Shown in pieces: positions 9,494 to 18,042 of a stretch of DNA of 64,000 nucleotides. The notes under the pieces were generated by a model. The model worked only from the letters and a program-made list of their open reading frames with translations. It did not search any database and was not told where the DNA came from. Where the stretch lies: NCBI RefSeq assembly GCF_009827325.1, contig NZ_WTYC01000003.1, positions 248,001 through 312,000 of the forward strand, written 5' to 3'. Source of the DNA: Qipengyuania vulgaris. Its GTDB lineage: Bacteria; Pseudomonadota; Alphaproteobacteria; Sphingomonadales; Sphingomonadaceae. A program made the position numbers and the translations under genes. Each line of letters begins with the position of its first letter. Within the stretch, counting starts at the first letter, position 1.

Positions 9494-10705
9494 ATGCAGA
9501 CGCTCCTCGACGATTATTCGCAGCTCGCCCTCTGGCTCCAGTCGCTGATCGCGCTGGCCGGTCTTGTCCTGCTGGCGCTGCTGGCCAACTGGCTCATCAA
9601 GCGGGTGCTGCTGCGGCTGGCCAGGCCCTATCTCGACACGCGTAGCGACACGGCCGACCGCGCGGCAGCCTGGCTCGCCACGCTGATTCCCCTGCTGATC
9701 GTCTCGCGCGGCATTCAGCTCGTGCCGCATATCCCCGAAGAAGTGGTGACGATCACCGTCAATGTGGTGCGGGCCTCGATCATCTTCTCGGTCGCCATGG
9801 CGATGAACTGGGCTCTGAATTACGCCAACGAGCTTTATGCACGGCGGCCAGAGGCGCGCAGCCGCCCGATCAAGGGCTATGTGCAGGTGCTGAAGATCGT
9901 GATCTTCTGCGGTGCGGCCATCCTGATGATCGCGGTGCTCATCGAACAGTCGCCCCTGCTCCTGCTGTCCGGTCTCGGCGCCATGGCCGCTGTCCTGCTG
10001 CTGGTTTTCAAGGACACCATCCTCAGCCTCGTCGCCAGTGTCCAGCTGACCAGCAACGACATGCTGCGCGTCGGTGACTGGATCGAGATGCCGAGCATGG
10101 AGGCCGATGGCGATGTGATCGATATCGCGCTGCATACGGTTAAGGTTCAGAACTTCGACAAGACCATTACCACCATCCCGACCCACCGGCTGATTGCCGA
10201 CAGCTATCGCAACTGGCGCGGCATGAGCGAAAGCGGCGGGCGGCGAATCAAGCGCAGCCTCGTGATCGACCAGAATTCGGTCCGCTTCCTCGGTGACGGC
10301 GAGGCTGCCGGGCTGCGTCGCTTCCGCCTGCTGGGCGATTACCTCGCGCGCAAGCAGGAGGAAATCGCCGAGTGGAACCGCCATGAACTGTCGAGCGACT
10401 GCGACGAAATCAACGCCCGCAGGATCACCAATATCGGGACCTTGCGGGCTTACATCATCGCCTATCTGAAGAGCCATCCGCGAATTGCGGATGAAGGGTT
10501 CACCCTGATCGTGCGCCAGCTGCCGCCCGGGCCGCAGGGGCTGCCGATCGAGATTTACTGTTTCACCGACACTGTCGCCTGGTCCGAATACGAAGGGATC
10601 CAGGCCGATGTGTTCGACCACCTGATCGCCATCCTGCCCGAGTTCGGATTACGCATCTTCCAGCAACCGAGCGGACTCGATTTTGCGCGGCTGGGCGAGG
10701 GCTGA
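9494..10705 (+). CDS. ybdG: Mechanosensitive ion channel, MscS family, YbdG type
   Basis: The 403-residue inner-membrane protein has several N-terminal helices (about residues 12-35, 56-76, 86-105, 129-150). The MscS pore and beta domain follow: VLLLVFKDTILSLVASVQL, then NDMLRVGDWIEMPSMEADG and TVKVQNFDKTITTIPTHRL. The ADG insertion and the NWRGMSESGGRRIKRSL segment are typical of the E. coli YbdG branch, a small-conductance channel involved in mild hypo-osmotic stress. It is one of four MscS-family genes in this window. The start ATG at 9494 lacks a strong ribosome site. Confidence 0.92.
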   Translation: MQTLLDDYSQLALWLQSLIALAGLVLLALLANWLIKRVLLRLARPYLDTRSDTADRAAAWLATLIPLLIVSRGIQLVPHIPEEVVTITVNVVRASIIFSVAMAMNWALNYANELYARRPEARSRPIKGYVQVLKIVIFCGAAILMIAVLIEQSPLLLLSGLGAMAAVLLLVFKDTILSLVASVQLTSNDMLRVGDWIEMPSMEADGDVIDIALHTVKVQNFDKTITTIPTHRLIADSYRNWRGMSESGGRRIKRSLVIDQNSVRFLGDGEAAGLRRFRLLGDYLARKQEEIAEWNRHELSSDCDEINARRITNIGTLRAYIIAYLKSHPRIADEGFTLIVRQLPPGPQGLPIEIYCFTDTVAWSEYEGIQADVFDHLIAILPEFGLRIFQQPSGLDFARLGEG

Positions 10706-10707
10706 GG

Positions 10708-10744
10708 CCAAACAAAACGCCCGGAAGCCGAAGCTGCCGGGCGT
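10708..10744 (-). terminator. Terminator of ctrA (convergent with the YbdG-type gene)
   Basis: A perfect 8-bp stem ACGCCCGG / CCGGGCGT (10717-10724 and 10737-10744) is followed on the minus strand by TTTTGTTTGG, a T-rich tail expected of an intrinsic terminator for ctrA. It may also stop plus-strand transcripts from the channel gene, where the tail is weaker. Confidence 0.7.
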
Positions 10745-10773
10745 CTTGCCGTCCGTCCAAGGAGAAATGGGTA

Positions 10774-11469
10774 TCAGGCGGCTTCCGCCTCATCGTCCTG
10801 GTCGCGCAGCACATAGCCGCGGCCCCAGACGGTTTCGATGTAATTTTCGCCGGCGCATGCGTGGCTCAGCTTCTTGCGCAGCTTGCAGATGAACACGTCG
10901 ATGATCTTGAGCTCTGGTTCGTCCATCCCGCCATAAAGGTGGTTGAGGAACATTTCCTTCGTCAGCGTGGTGCCCTTGCGCAGGCTGAGCAGCTCGAGCA
11001 TCGCATATTCCTTGCCGGTCAGGTGCACGCGCGCGCCATCGACCTCGACGGTCTTCGCATCGAGGTTCACGGCCAGCTTGCCGGTGCGGATGATCGACTG
11101 GCTGTGGCCCTTCGAACGGCGCACAACAGCGTGGATGCGGGCGATCAGTTCTTCGCGGTGGAACGGCTTGGTAACGTAATCGTCGGCGCCGAAACCGAAG
11201 CTGCGGATCTTGCTGTCCATCTCGGCCACGCCGGAAAGGATGAGGACCGGGGTCTGCACCTTGGCGACACGCAGTTTCTTGAGCACGTCATAGCCATGCA
11301 TGTCCGGCAGGTTCAGATCGAGCAGGATGATATCGTAATCATACAGCTTGCCGAGATCCAAGCCTTCCTCGCCCAGATCGGTCGAGTAGACGTTGAAGCC
11401 TTCGGTGGTGAGCATGAGCTCGATGGCTTTCGCCGTTGTCGGCTCGTCTTCGATCAGCAGTACACGCAT
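10774..11469 (-). CDS. ctrA: Cell-cycle master response regulator CtrA
   Basis: This 231-residue OmpR-type response regulator has a receiver domain with the acidic pair E7/D8, phospho-acceptor D51 ([11 protein letters not shown]) and K in DDYVTKPF. The C-terminal winged helix contains [33 protein letters not shown] and [12 protein letters not shown], which are hallmark CtrA sequences. In alphaproteobacteria CtrA controls motility, pili and, in some groups, replication and division. In Sphingomonadales it is usually non-essential. The upstream region carries TTAA half-sites consistent with autoregulation. CtrA commonly regulates pilus genes in relatives, which makes the Tad locus at 51-62 kb a possible target. 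Confidence 0.97.
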   Translation of the reverse strand: MRVLLIEDEPTTAKAIELMLTTEGFNVYSTDLGEEGLDLGKLYDYDIILLDLNLPDMHGYDVLKKLRVAKVQTPVLILSGVAEMDSKIRSFGFGADDYVTKPFHREELIARIHAVVRRSKGHSQSIIRTGKLAVNLDAKTVEVDGARVHLTGKEYAMLELLSLRKGTTLTKEMFLNHLYGGMDEPELKIIDVFICKLRKKLSHACAGENYIETVWGRGYVLRDQDDEAEAA

Positions 11470-11532
11470 GGGTGGTCCCCCCTAGCCCTGAATTGCGGTG
11501 CCTCTTCCCCCTTAGGAGAGGCGGTGTCCCTT

Positions 11533-11587
11533 GTTAACCATTTGGGGTGTGAAAGAAAAAGGTTAACGCGAGGTAAAAGCCGTTAAC
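11533..11587 (-). promoter_or_regulatory. Candidate CtrA-binding cluster in the ctrA promoter
   Basis: Three copies of the palindrome GTTAAC lie at 11533, 11562 and 11582. The first is part of TTAACCAT (11534-11541), the known CtrA half-site octamer. The second is followed by TAAA seven bases later (TTAA-N7-TAAA, 11563-11577), one base off the full TTAA-N7-TTAA CtrA box. All lie 64-118 bp upstream of the ctrA start codon. Autoregulation is established in Caulobacter and inferred here. Confidence 0.5.
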
Positions 11588-11610
11588 TTTTTCCCTGTTG
11601 CAAGAAGGAC

Positions 11611-13062
11611 TCAGAGACCGCGCAGTTTCTTCTGACGGCGGCGCTGCGCCGATGATCCGATACCTATGGCCTCGCGATATTTCGCGACGGTGCGCCGGGC
11701 GAGATCGAAGCCTTCCTGGTTGAGCAGGTCGGCTAGCTTCTGGTCGGAAAGGACTTTTTTCGGGTCCTCCGCATCGCACAGCGTCCTGATTCGCGCCTTG
11801 ATCGCTTCGCTGCTGGCGCCTTCACCATCGGCTGCGCCGACGCCGCTGGAGAAGAAATACTTCATCTCGAAAGTGCCGCGCGGGCAGGACAGGTATTTAT
11901 TGCTGGTGACGCGGCTGACCGTCGATTCGTGCATCTCGATCTTCTCGGCCACCTCTCGCAGGGTCAGCGGACGCATGGCGGACACGCCCTCGCGGAAGAA
12001 GCCTTCCTGCCTCTTCACGATTTCGCTCGCAGTCTTCAGGATGGTCTTCTGCCGCTGGTCCAGTGCGCGGATCAGCCAGTCCGCCTCGCCCAGTTGCTCG
12101 TTCAGCCACGCACGCGAGGCCTTGTCCCGCGCTCCTGCTTCCAGCTCGACATAATATTCGCGGTTCACCACCAGACGGGGCAGGCTCGCCTCGTTGATGC
12201 GGATTTGCCACCCGCCGTCCTGGGCTGGGTTGACGATGACATCGGGTACGATGGCCGTTTCGCTCTCACCGCCAAAGCGGCAGCCGGGCTTGGGGTCATA
12301 GCTGCGCAGTTCGGCCAGCATGTCGGCAAAGTCTTCCTCGTCGACATCGCACAGGCGTTTGAGCCGCGCGATGTCTCCGCTGGCAAGCAAATCCAAATGA
12401 TCGATCAGCCGCGCCATGCATGGATCGTACCGGTCCGCCTCCTTCGCCTGCAGGGCGAGGCATTCAGACAGGTTGCGCGCACCTACTCCCGTCGGATCGA
12501 GTGATTGAACGAGTGCCAGGGCGCGTTCGACCTCGGCCAGAGGTGCGCCCATGTCCTCTGCGATTTCGCGCAGTTCGGCATGGAGGTAACCGGCCTCATC
12601 CAGTTCGTGGACGATCCGACCAGCGATCAGGGCTTCGCGGGTGTCATGGGCGAGGGCGCCGATCTGGCCGGACAGATGCTCCGCAAGGCTCGGCCCGCCA
12701 GAAGAACGGTTTTCGAGATCGGGGAGGCCTTCTCCGCCAGACCCGGTCGCCCCAGCCTCCGACCAGTCACCACGGTCGCCGGGTGCGGCTTCGGGATCGC
12801 GTGCATAGTCGGCGATATCGAGGGCGGAATCCCCGTCGAAGTCGGGCGTCGCTTCGTGCTCACCCGTAGCTTCGCCTGTATCTTCGGATTTCTCGCGGCT
12901 GACCTCGCCCACATCGAGCAGCGGATTGCTCTCCAACGCCTCGGAGACGAAGCTTTCGATTTCGAGGTTCGACAGCGCCAGCAGCTTGATGGCCTGCTGC
13001 AACTGCGGCGTCATCACCAGCGATTGCGTTTGCCGTAGGTCTAGCCTCGGACCGAGCGCCAT
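11611..13062 (-). CDS. rpoN: RNA polymerase sigma-54 factor RpoN
   Basis: The 483-residue protein starts MALGPRLDLRQTQSLVMTPQLQQAIKLL, the conserved region I that interacts with activators and core. A variable acidic region II follows (about residues 50-105). The C-terminal DNA-binding part has MHESTVSRVTSNKY (helix-turn-helix) and the RpoN box ARRTVAKYRE near the end. It directs core polymerase to -24/-12 promoters and needs AAA+ activators. The gene lies 26 bp downstream of the lptB stop region and upstream of ctrA on the minus strand. The lptB-rpoN order is common in proteobacteria. Confidence 0.97.
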   Translation of the reverse strand: MALGPRLDLRQTQSLVMTPQLQQAIKLLALSNLEIESFVSEALESNPLLDVGEVSREKSEDTGEATGEHEATPDFDGDSALDIADYARDPEAAPGDRGDWSEAGATGSGGEGLPDLENRSSGGPSLAEHLSGQIGALAHDTREALIAGRIVHELDEAGYLHAELREIAEDMGAPLAEVERALALVQSLDPTGVGARNLSECLALQAKEADRYDPCMARLIDHLDLLASGDIARLKRLCDVDEEDFADMLAELRSYDPKPGCRFGGESETAIVPDVIVNPAQDGGWQIRINEASLPRLVVNREYYVELEAGARDKASRAWLNEQLGEADWLIRALDQRQKTILKTASEIVKRQEGFFREGVSAMRPLTLREVAEKIEMHESTVSRVTSNKYLSCPRGTFEMKYFFSSGVGAADGEGASSEAIKARIRTLCDAEDPKKVLSDQKLADLLNQEGFDLARRTVAKYREAIGIGSSAQRRRQKKLRGL

Positions 13063-13088
13063 GGTCTACCTCCGGGCGCGCGCCGCAA

Positions 13089-13874
13089 TCACAGCGTGAA
13101 GTTCTCGCCGAGATAGAGGCGTTTGACGTTCTCGTCCGCCACCAGCGCTTCGGGCGTGCCGGCGAACAGCACCTGACCGCCATAGATAATGCAGGCGCGG
13201 TCGACGATTTCGAGCGTTTCGCGGACGTTATGGTCGGTGATCAGCACGCCGATGCCGCGGGTCTTGAGATCTTTCACGAGATCGCGGATGTCGTTGATCG
13301 ACAGCGGGTCGATCCCGGCGAAGGGTTCGTCCAGCAGCATGATCGACGGTTTGGCGGCTAGCGCACGGGCGATTTCCGCACGCCGTCGTTCACCGCCGGA
13401 AAGCGCCATGGCCGCACTATCGCGCAGGCGGGTAAGGCCGAATTCGTCGAGCAGTCGGTCGAGTTCGGCGGCCCGTGTCTCCTTGTCGGGCTCGACCAGT
13501 TCGAGCACGCAATTGATATTCTGTTCCACCGTCATGCCGCGAAAGATGCTGGTTTCCTGCGGCAGATAGCCGAGCCCGAGGATCGCGCGGCGATACATCG
13601 GCAGGTTGGTGACATCCTCGCCGTCCATCAGGATGCGTCCGGCATCGGGGCGCACAAGGCCCATGATCGAATAGAAACAGGTGGTCTTGCCGGCGCCGTT
13701 CGGGCCGAGCAGGCCGAGCACTTCGCCCTTGCCCACGCTGAGCGAAATGTCGGTCAGCACCTGCCGCTTGTCGTAGCTCTTGGCGATCGAGATCACTTCG
13801 AGCCCGCCCTGCGGGATCGGCGGGGCGGCATCATGCACCGCTTGGTTTTCAGGGCTCATCAGGTCTTCGGCCAT
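13089..13874 (-). CDS. lptB: LPS export ABC transporter ATP-binding protein LptB
   Basis: LptB is the cytoplasmic ATPase of the LptB2FG complex that extracts lipopolysaccharide from the inner membrane. Walker A is GPNGAGKTT, the Q-loop region is GYLPQETSIFRGMTVEQN, the signature is LSGGERRRAEIARAL, Walker B is SIMLLDEPFAGID, and the switch histidine lies in LITDHNVRETL. The C-terminal VKRLYLGENFTL is typical. The frame is open far upstream, so the start is uncertain. ATGs at 13886, 13874 and 13859 all precede the conserved domain and none has a clear ribosome site. I used 13874 (261 residues). Confidence 0.94.
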   Translation of the reverse strand: MAEDLMSPENQAVHDAAPPIPQGGLEVISIAKSYDKRQVLTDISLSVGKGEVLGLLGPNGAGKTTCFYSIMGLVRPDAGRILMDGEDVTNLPMYRRAILGLGYLPQETSIFRGMTVEQNINCVLELVEPDKETRAAELDRLLDEFGLTRLRDSAAMALSGGERRRAEIARALAAKPSIMLLDEPFAGIDPLSINDIRDLVKDLKTRGIGVLITDHNVRETLEIVDRACIIYGGQVLFAGTPEALVADENVKRLYLGENFTL

Positions 13875-14054
13875 GCGCCGGGCCATAGCACGCGCGGCGG
13901 AGAGGAAAACCCCCAGGAAGGCACTGTTCGACGAAGTTGGCAAGAATCGTGCATGAGCGGCAGGGTGACGGGCATTTTTGGCGCGTACCGCTTGCCAGAC
14001 TGCAACAATTTTGAAACTATGCTCGTTCGGAGAGAATGTCCGGGGAGACATGCG

Positions 14055-14438
14055 ATGGGCAAGGTGATCGAAAACCACCACGATATGGGCACTGTGGACC
14101 ACGGCCACGCGCGCGACTGGCGCAAGGCCATGAGCGACAATGTCGCGCTTGCCCTGATCGTCTACACCGGCCTGCAGATTTTCGTGACGGTCAATGCGCT
14201 CAAGGAAGGTGTATCCTCCACGCTTCCTTATTTCGCCCTCATCATTCTTGTCGCGGCGATCATCCCGGCCTGCCGCTGGGCGGAAAAGCGCTGGAAGGAT
14301 CTCTCGCCCGAAGCGGCCAGCGACGAATCGCTGAAAGGCGAATTCCGCCGCGACCAGTTCATCCTCTGGGCCGCCGCGATCGGGCTTCCGCTCATTCTCA
14401 CGGCATTGTTCAAGGTGATGTTCTCCGTAACTGCCTGA
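14055..14438 (+). CDS. Small integral membrane protein, unknown function
   Basis: The 127-residue protein begins MGKVIENHHDMGTVDHGHA, a His/Asp-rich cytoplasmic or metal-binding-like head. Three hydrophobic segments follow (about residues 30-46, 53-71 and 103-121). GGGGAGA lies 7-13 bp upstream of the ATG at 14055, which decides this start over upstream in-frame ATGs. It is divergent from lptB and about 67 bp upstream of the TldE/PmbA gene. I recognise no named family. Confidence 0.65.
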   Translation: MGKVIENHHDMGTVDHGHARDWRKAMSDNVALALIVYTGLQIFVTVNALKEGVSSTLPYFALIILVAAIIPACRWAEKRWKDLSPEAASDESLKGEFRRDQFILWAAAIGLPLILTALFKVMFSVTA

Positions 14439-14505
14439 GGCCTTGCGCCATCCGCTGCGGCTCCCTAGCCGGACCTCTCGAAGGATTGCGGAGTAGTGAA
14501 ACGGC

Positions 14506-15852
14506 ATGATCGACAAGGAAACCGCTCTGGCGCGCTGCCAGGACCTCGTGGCGCTTGCCCGGCGGACGGGCGCGGACGCGGCGGATGCCGTCGCGCGCGC
14601 CAATGCTTCCGAAGCGGTGACCATGAGGCTGGGCAAGCTCGAGGAAGTCGAGCGGTCGGAGAGCGAGGAGATCGGTCTGAGAGTGTTCGTCGGCAAACGC
14701 TCCGCCTCGATCCATACCAGCGATTTTGCGCCAGACGGGCTTCGCGCGCTCGCCGAGCGGGCGGTCCAGATGGCGCGCCATGCGCCGGAAGACCGGCACT
14801 CCGGCCTCGCTCCGCAGGACAGGCTGTTTACCGGCGAATTGCCCGATCTCGAACTGGACGATCGGGACCAGCCCGATCCCGAGACCCTGCGCGAAGCGGC
14901 GCTGGCGACCGAAGATGCGGCGCGCGCCGTCGGCGGGGTGACCAACAGCAATGGCGGCAGCGCGGGGGCGGATCGCGCAGTGGTCGCCCTTGCGACTTCG
15001 GAAGGTTTCGCACGCGGTTATGCCGGCAGCGGCTTTTCGCTCTCCGCCAGCGTCATCGCCGGTGAAGGCGGATCGATGCAGACCGACTACGCATCGCGCA
15101 GCGCGCGCTTTCGCGCCGACCTGCCGTCTCCCGAAACGGTGGGCCGGGAAGCGGGCGAACGCGCCGTTGCCCGGCTCAAACCGAAATCCATGCCGAGCCG
15201 CAAGCTTCCCGTAGTGTTCGAACCGCGTATCGGCGGCGGCTTGTTAGGTCACCTGCTCGGCGCAATGTCGGGCCCTGCCATCGCGCGGAAATCAAGTTTC
15301 CTGTTGGGGCTGGAGGAAAAGGAGCTATTTGATCCCGCAATCCGCATCCTCGAACAACCCTTGCGCAAGCGCGGCCAGCGTTCGCGCCCCTTCGATGGCG
15401 AAGGAGTACCCTGTACCGACCGCACGCTGGTCGAAGGTGGACGGGTTACCGGCTGGCTGACCAATGTGTCATCCGCCGACCAGCTGGGCTTGGGACTTAC
15501 CGGGCATGCCTCGCGCGGCGGGGGCGGATCGCCCGGGGTGAGTGCCAGCAACGTCCACATGGAGCCGGGAGATGTCTCGCCCGGGCAGCTGATGGAGGAC
15601 ATCGAGGATGGGCTCTACGTCACCTCGCTCTTCGGGCAGGGCGTGAACCCCGTCACCGGTGACTACAGCCGCGGCGCCACGGGATTCCGCATTCGCAAGG
15701 GAGAGATTGCCGAGCCGGTGGCCGAAATCACGATCGCAGGCAATCTCATCGACATGTTCCGCGCGCTGACCCCGGCGGACGATCTGGAGATGATCCGATC
15801 CATCAACGTGCCTACATTGCGCATCGACGGTATGATGGTGGCTGGTGAATGA
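14506..15852 (+). CDS. pmbA: TldD/PmbA family metalloprotease subunit (TldE/PmbA)
   Basis: The 448-residue protein belongs to the TldD/TldE family, whose two subunits form a protease that processes peptides such as microcin B17 and CcdA. Features include an N-terminal domain with EEIGLRVFVGKRSASIHTSD, the central EPRIGGGLLGHLLGAMSGPAI and the C-terminal GDYSRGATGFRIRKGEIAEPV, which is typical of PmbA. TldE lacks the HExxxH zinc motif of TldD, and none is visible here. The stop overlaps the next start by four bases (ATGA), so translation is probably coupled to the BON-MscS gene. Confidence 0.9.
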   Translation: MIDKETALARCQDLVALARRTGADAADAVARANASEAVTMRLGKLEEVERSESEEIGLRVFVGKRSASIHTSDFAPDGLRALAERAVQMARHAPEDRHSGLAPQDRLFTGELPDLELDDRDQPDPETLREAALATEDAARAVGGVTNSNGGSAGADRAVVALATSEGFARGYAGSGFSLSASVIAGEGGSMQTDYASRSARFRADLPSPETVGREAGERAVARLKPKSMPSRKLPVVFEPRIGGGLLGHLLGAMSGPAIARKSSFLLGLEEKELFDPAIRILEQPLRKRGQRSRPFDGEGVPCTDRTLVEGGRVTGWLTNVSSADQLGLGLTGHASRGGGGSPGVSASNVHMEPGDVSPGQLMEDIEDGLYVTSLFGQGVNPVTGDYSRGATGFRIRKGEIAEPVAEITIAGNLIDMFRALTPADDLEMIRSINVPTLRIDGMMVAGE

Positions 15853-17249
15853 AGCGCTTCATTGGAGCCTTTATTGTTCCGATCCTTGTCCTGATCACCG
15901 GGACACCTGCATCGGCGCTCCTGCCCACGGCACCTGACACGGTAGAGCCATCCGAGGCCGAGTCGCCGGTGCGGGCCATCGAGGATACGCAGGATGCAGG
16001 GGCCGATGAGCGCATGGCACAGCGCATCGCGGGCATCTTCGCCGAGCTTCCGGCACTCGGAGCGGTCGAGGTCGATGTGAACCAGGGCGTGGTGACGCTT
16101 TCGGGCACCGTGCCGCGGCAGGAAGACATTGACCGCGCCGAAGCCATAGCTGGCCGTGTCAGCGGTGTGGTGACGGTCGAAAACGCGCTGGAGCGCGACC
16201 TGTCGATTTCTTCGCAGGGAAGCGGCATCGCCAGCCTCGCCGAACGGTGGGACGGCTTCGTCGCCATGATGCCGCTGATCGGGCTGGCGGTGCTCGTCTG
16301 GGGGGTGATCGCACTGGTCGGCTATCTGATCGCGGGGCTGGGTTCGCTGTGGCACCGGATCGCCCCGAACAGCTTCCTCGCCGAACTGATCGCCAGTTCC
16401 ATCCGTTTCGTCTTCGTCATCGGCGGGTTGGTGATCGCGCTCGATATTCTGGGGGCAAGCGCCTTGCTCGGCGCGGTATTGGGCGGCGCCGGGCTGCTCG
16501 GCCTCGCGCTCGGCTTCGCCTTGCGCGAAACCATCGAGAATTACGTCGCCTCGCTGATGCTGTCGCTGCGCCAGCCTTTTCGCGCCAACGACTGGGTCAT
16601 GATCGGCGACCTTGAAGGCCGCGTCATCCGCCTGACCAGCCGTGCGACGGTGATGATGACGCTGGACGGTAACCACCTGCGGATCCCCAATGCCCAGGTG
16701 TTCAAGGCGGTCATAACCAATTTCACCCGCAATCCGCAGCGCCGGTTCGATTTCGATCTCGGTGTGGACGCGGACGACGATGCCGAGGCCGCCCGCAAGC
16801 TCGGCCGCGAAACGCTGGCAGCTTTCGACTTTATCCTCGCTGACCCGCCCGCCGAGGCGCGCATCGTGGAGGTGGGGGATTCGAACGTGGTGATCCGTTT
16901 CCTCGGCTGGATAGACCAGAACGAAACCGATTGGTGGAAAGCGCAAAGCCGCGCCATCCCGGCAGTGAAACAGGCTCTGGAAAACGCGGGCTTCGGCCTG
17001 CCCGAGCCGATTTACCGACTGCGCTTCGATCCGCGATCGGCCAGCCTGCCGTTCGAGAATATTTCCGACGGCAAACGCGCAGATACCGCCAAGCCGCCGA
17101 AAAAAGCGGCGCGTCCAACCAGAGACACCGAAGCGGACGAAGATGTGCGCCCGGTCAACGAAATTGCGGAAATGGTGGAGAAGGAGCGCCGCGAGAGTGG
17201 CGGGGAACAAGAAAAAGATCTTCTCGATCATTCCCGCCCGGTAGAATGA
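15849..17249 (+). CDS. BON-domain mechanosensitive channel (MscS family)
   Basis: The 466-residue protein has, in order, a signal peptide (MKRFIGAFIVPILVLITGTPASA) and a periplasmic BON domain at about residues 54-120 (VEVDVNQGVVTLSGTVPRQEDIDRA, typical BON core). Transmembrane helices follow near 137-165, 177-195 and 200-225, then the MscS pore and beta domain (GAGLLGLALGFALRETIENYVAS, then PFRANDWVMIGDLEGRVI and NHLRIPNAQVF). A charged C-terminal tail of about 50 residues has Lys/Glu-rich stretches. BON domains bind phospholipids or sit near membranes, so this may link envelope sensing with channel gating (inference). Its start overlaps the pmbA stop. Confidence 0.88.
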   Translation: MKRFIGAFIVPILVLITGTPASALLPTAPDTVEPSEAESPVRAIEDTQDAGADERMAQRIAGIFAELPALGAVEVDVNQGVVTLSGTVPRQEDIDRAEAIAGRVSGVVTVENALERDLSISSQGSGIASLAERWDGFVAMMPLIGLAVLVWGVIALVGYLIAGLGSLWHRIAPNSFLAELIASSIRFVFVIGGLVIALDILGASALLGAVLGGAGLLGLALGFALRETIENYVASLMLSLRQPFRANDWVMIGDLEGRVIRLTSRATVMMTLDGNHLRIPNAQVFKAVITNFTRNPQRRFDFDLGVDADDDAEAARKLGRETLAAFDFILADPPAEARIVEVGDSNVVIRFLGWIDQNETDWWKAQSRAIPAVKQALENAGFGLPEPIYRLRFDPRSASLPFENISDGKRADTAKPPKKAARPTRDTEADEDVRPVNEIAEMVEKERRESGGEQEKDLLDHSRPVE

Positions 17250-17251
17250 AA

Positions 17252-17275
17252 AAGGGGCGCTTCGCGGCGCCCCTT
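17252..17275. terminator. Bidirectional intrinsic terminator between BON-MscS gene and ppa
   Basis: A perfect 9-bp stem AAGGGGCGC / GCGCCCCTT with a 6-base loop lies between two convergent genes. On the minus strand it continues into TTTCATTC, and on plus into a pyrimidine-rich CTCGCTTACTTTTCC, so it can serve both genes. Confidence 0.75.
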
Positions 17276-17280
17276 CTCGC

Positions 17281-17820
17281 TTACTTTTCCTTGTTCGCTT
17301 CGTAGCGCTCGATGCTTTCATGCACGATCTTCCGGGCCTCCGCCGCATCGCCCCATGCGCCCACGCGGACCCATTTTTCCTTCTCCAGATCCTTGTAGTG
17401 GGTGAAGAAGTGCTCGATCTGCTGGAAAATGATCGAGGGCAGATCCTTCGTTTCTCCGACATCGGAGTAATAGGGGAAGGTCGTGTCCACCGGCACGCAG
17501 ATCAGCTTTTCGTCCCCGCCATGCTCGTCTTCGAGGTTCAGGACACCGATCGGGCGGGCGCGGACGACACAGCCTGCGATGAAGGGCGAACGCGCGATGA
17601 CCAGCGCGTCCAGCGGGTCGCCATCGGGGCTCAGCGTGTGGGGGATGAAGCCGTAATTCGCGGGATAGCGCATCGGCGTGTGCAGGATGCGGTCGACGAA
17701 CAGCGCGCCGCTTTCCTTGTCGAATTCGTACTTCACCGGTTCGCCGCCGGTGGGCACTTCGATGATGACGTTGAGGCTGTTGGGCACGTCGTCGCCCACG
17801 GGGATCATGTCGATACGCAT
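17281..17820 (-). CDS. ppa: Inorganic pyrophosphatase (family I)
   Basis: The soluble enzyme hydrolyses pyrophosphate to drive biosynthesis. The 179-residue product has the family I pattern: IEVPTGGEPVKYEFDKESG, RYPANYGFIPHTL, the metal-binding DGDPLDALV and KLICVPVDT, and a C-terminal IEHFFTHYKDLEKEKW. The ATG at 17820 fits the family start (MRIDMIPVGDDVPNSLNVIIEVP), with AAAGAGAG upstream. Longer in-frame extensions would run through the inverted repeat and are unlikely. It is divergent from hisS. Confidence 0.96.
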   Translation of the reverse strand: MRIDMIPVGDDVPNSLNVIIEVPTGGEPVKYEFDKESGALFVDRILHTPMRYPANYGFIPHTLSPDGDPLDALVIARSPFIAGCVVRARPIGVLNLEDEHGGDEKLICVPVDTTFPYYSDVGETKDLPSIIFQQIEHFFTHYKDLEKEKWVRVGAWGDAAEARKIVHESIERYEANKEK

Positions 17821-17851
17821 TGCGGCTCTCTTTATTGGGTTGCGGCTCCGA

Positions 17852-17919
17852 CCCGCTCCCCCTCCCAGCCACCCGATCATGCCTCGATAGCGTATCGGGT
17901 GGCTGGGAGGGGGAGCGGG
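17852..17919. repeat. Perfect 26-bp inverted repeat in the ppa/hisS divergent region
   Basis: Left arm 17852-17877 begins CCCGCTCCCCCTCCCAGCC and ends CCCGAT. Right arm 17894-17919 is its exact reverse complement. They are separated by a 16-base loop (CATGCCTCGATAGCGT). The element sits 32 bp upstream of the ppa start and 124 bp upstream of the hisS start, a position where an intrinsic terminator is not expected. It has no T-tract. It resembles a REP-like or MITE-like intergenic palindrome or a large cruciform-forming regulatory site. No second copy was seen in this window. Confidence 0.9.
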
Positions 17920-18042
17920 CCGGCACCGTCCCGCCGGGAGGCGGATTGGATGTCGGCCCCTCTCCCCAGAAAGACTTCGCGGGGCCGATAGCGGCTGGTG
18001 ACGCATTGCGGAAGGGGGCAGTTCGCTCTAATCGCGCGGCCC

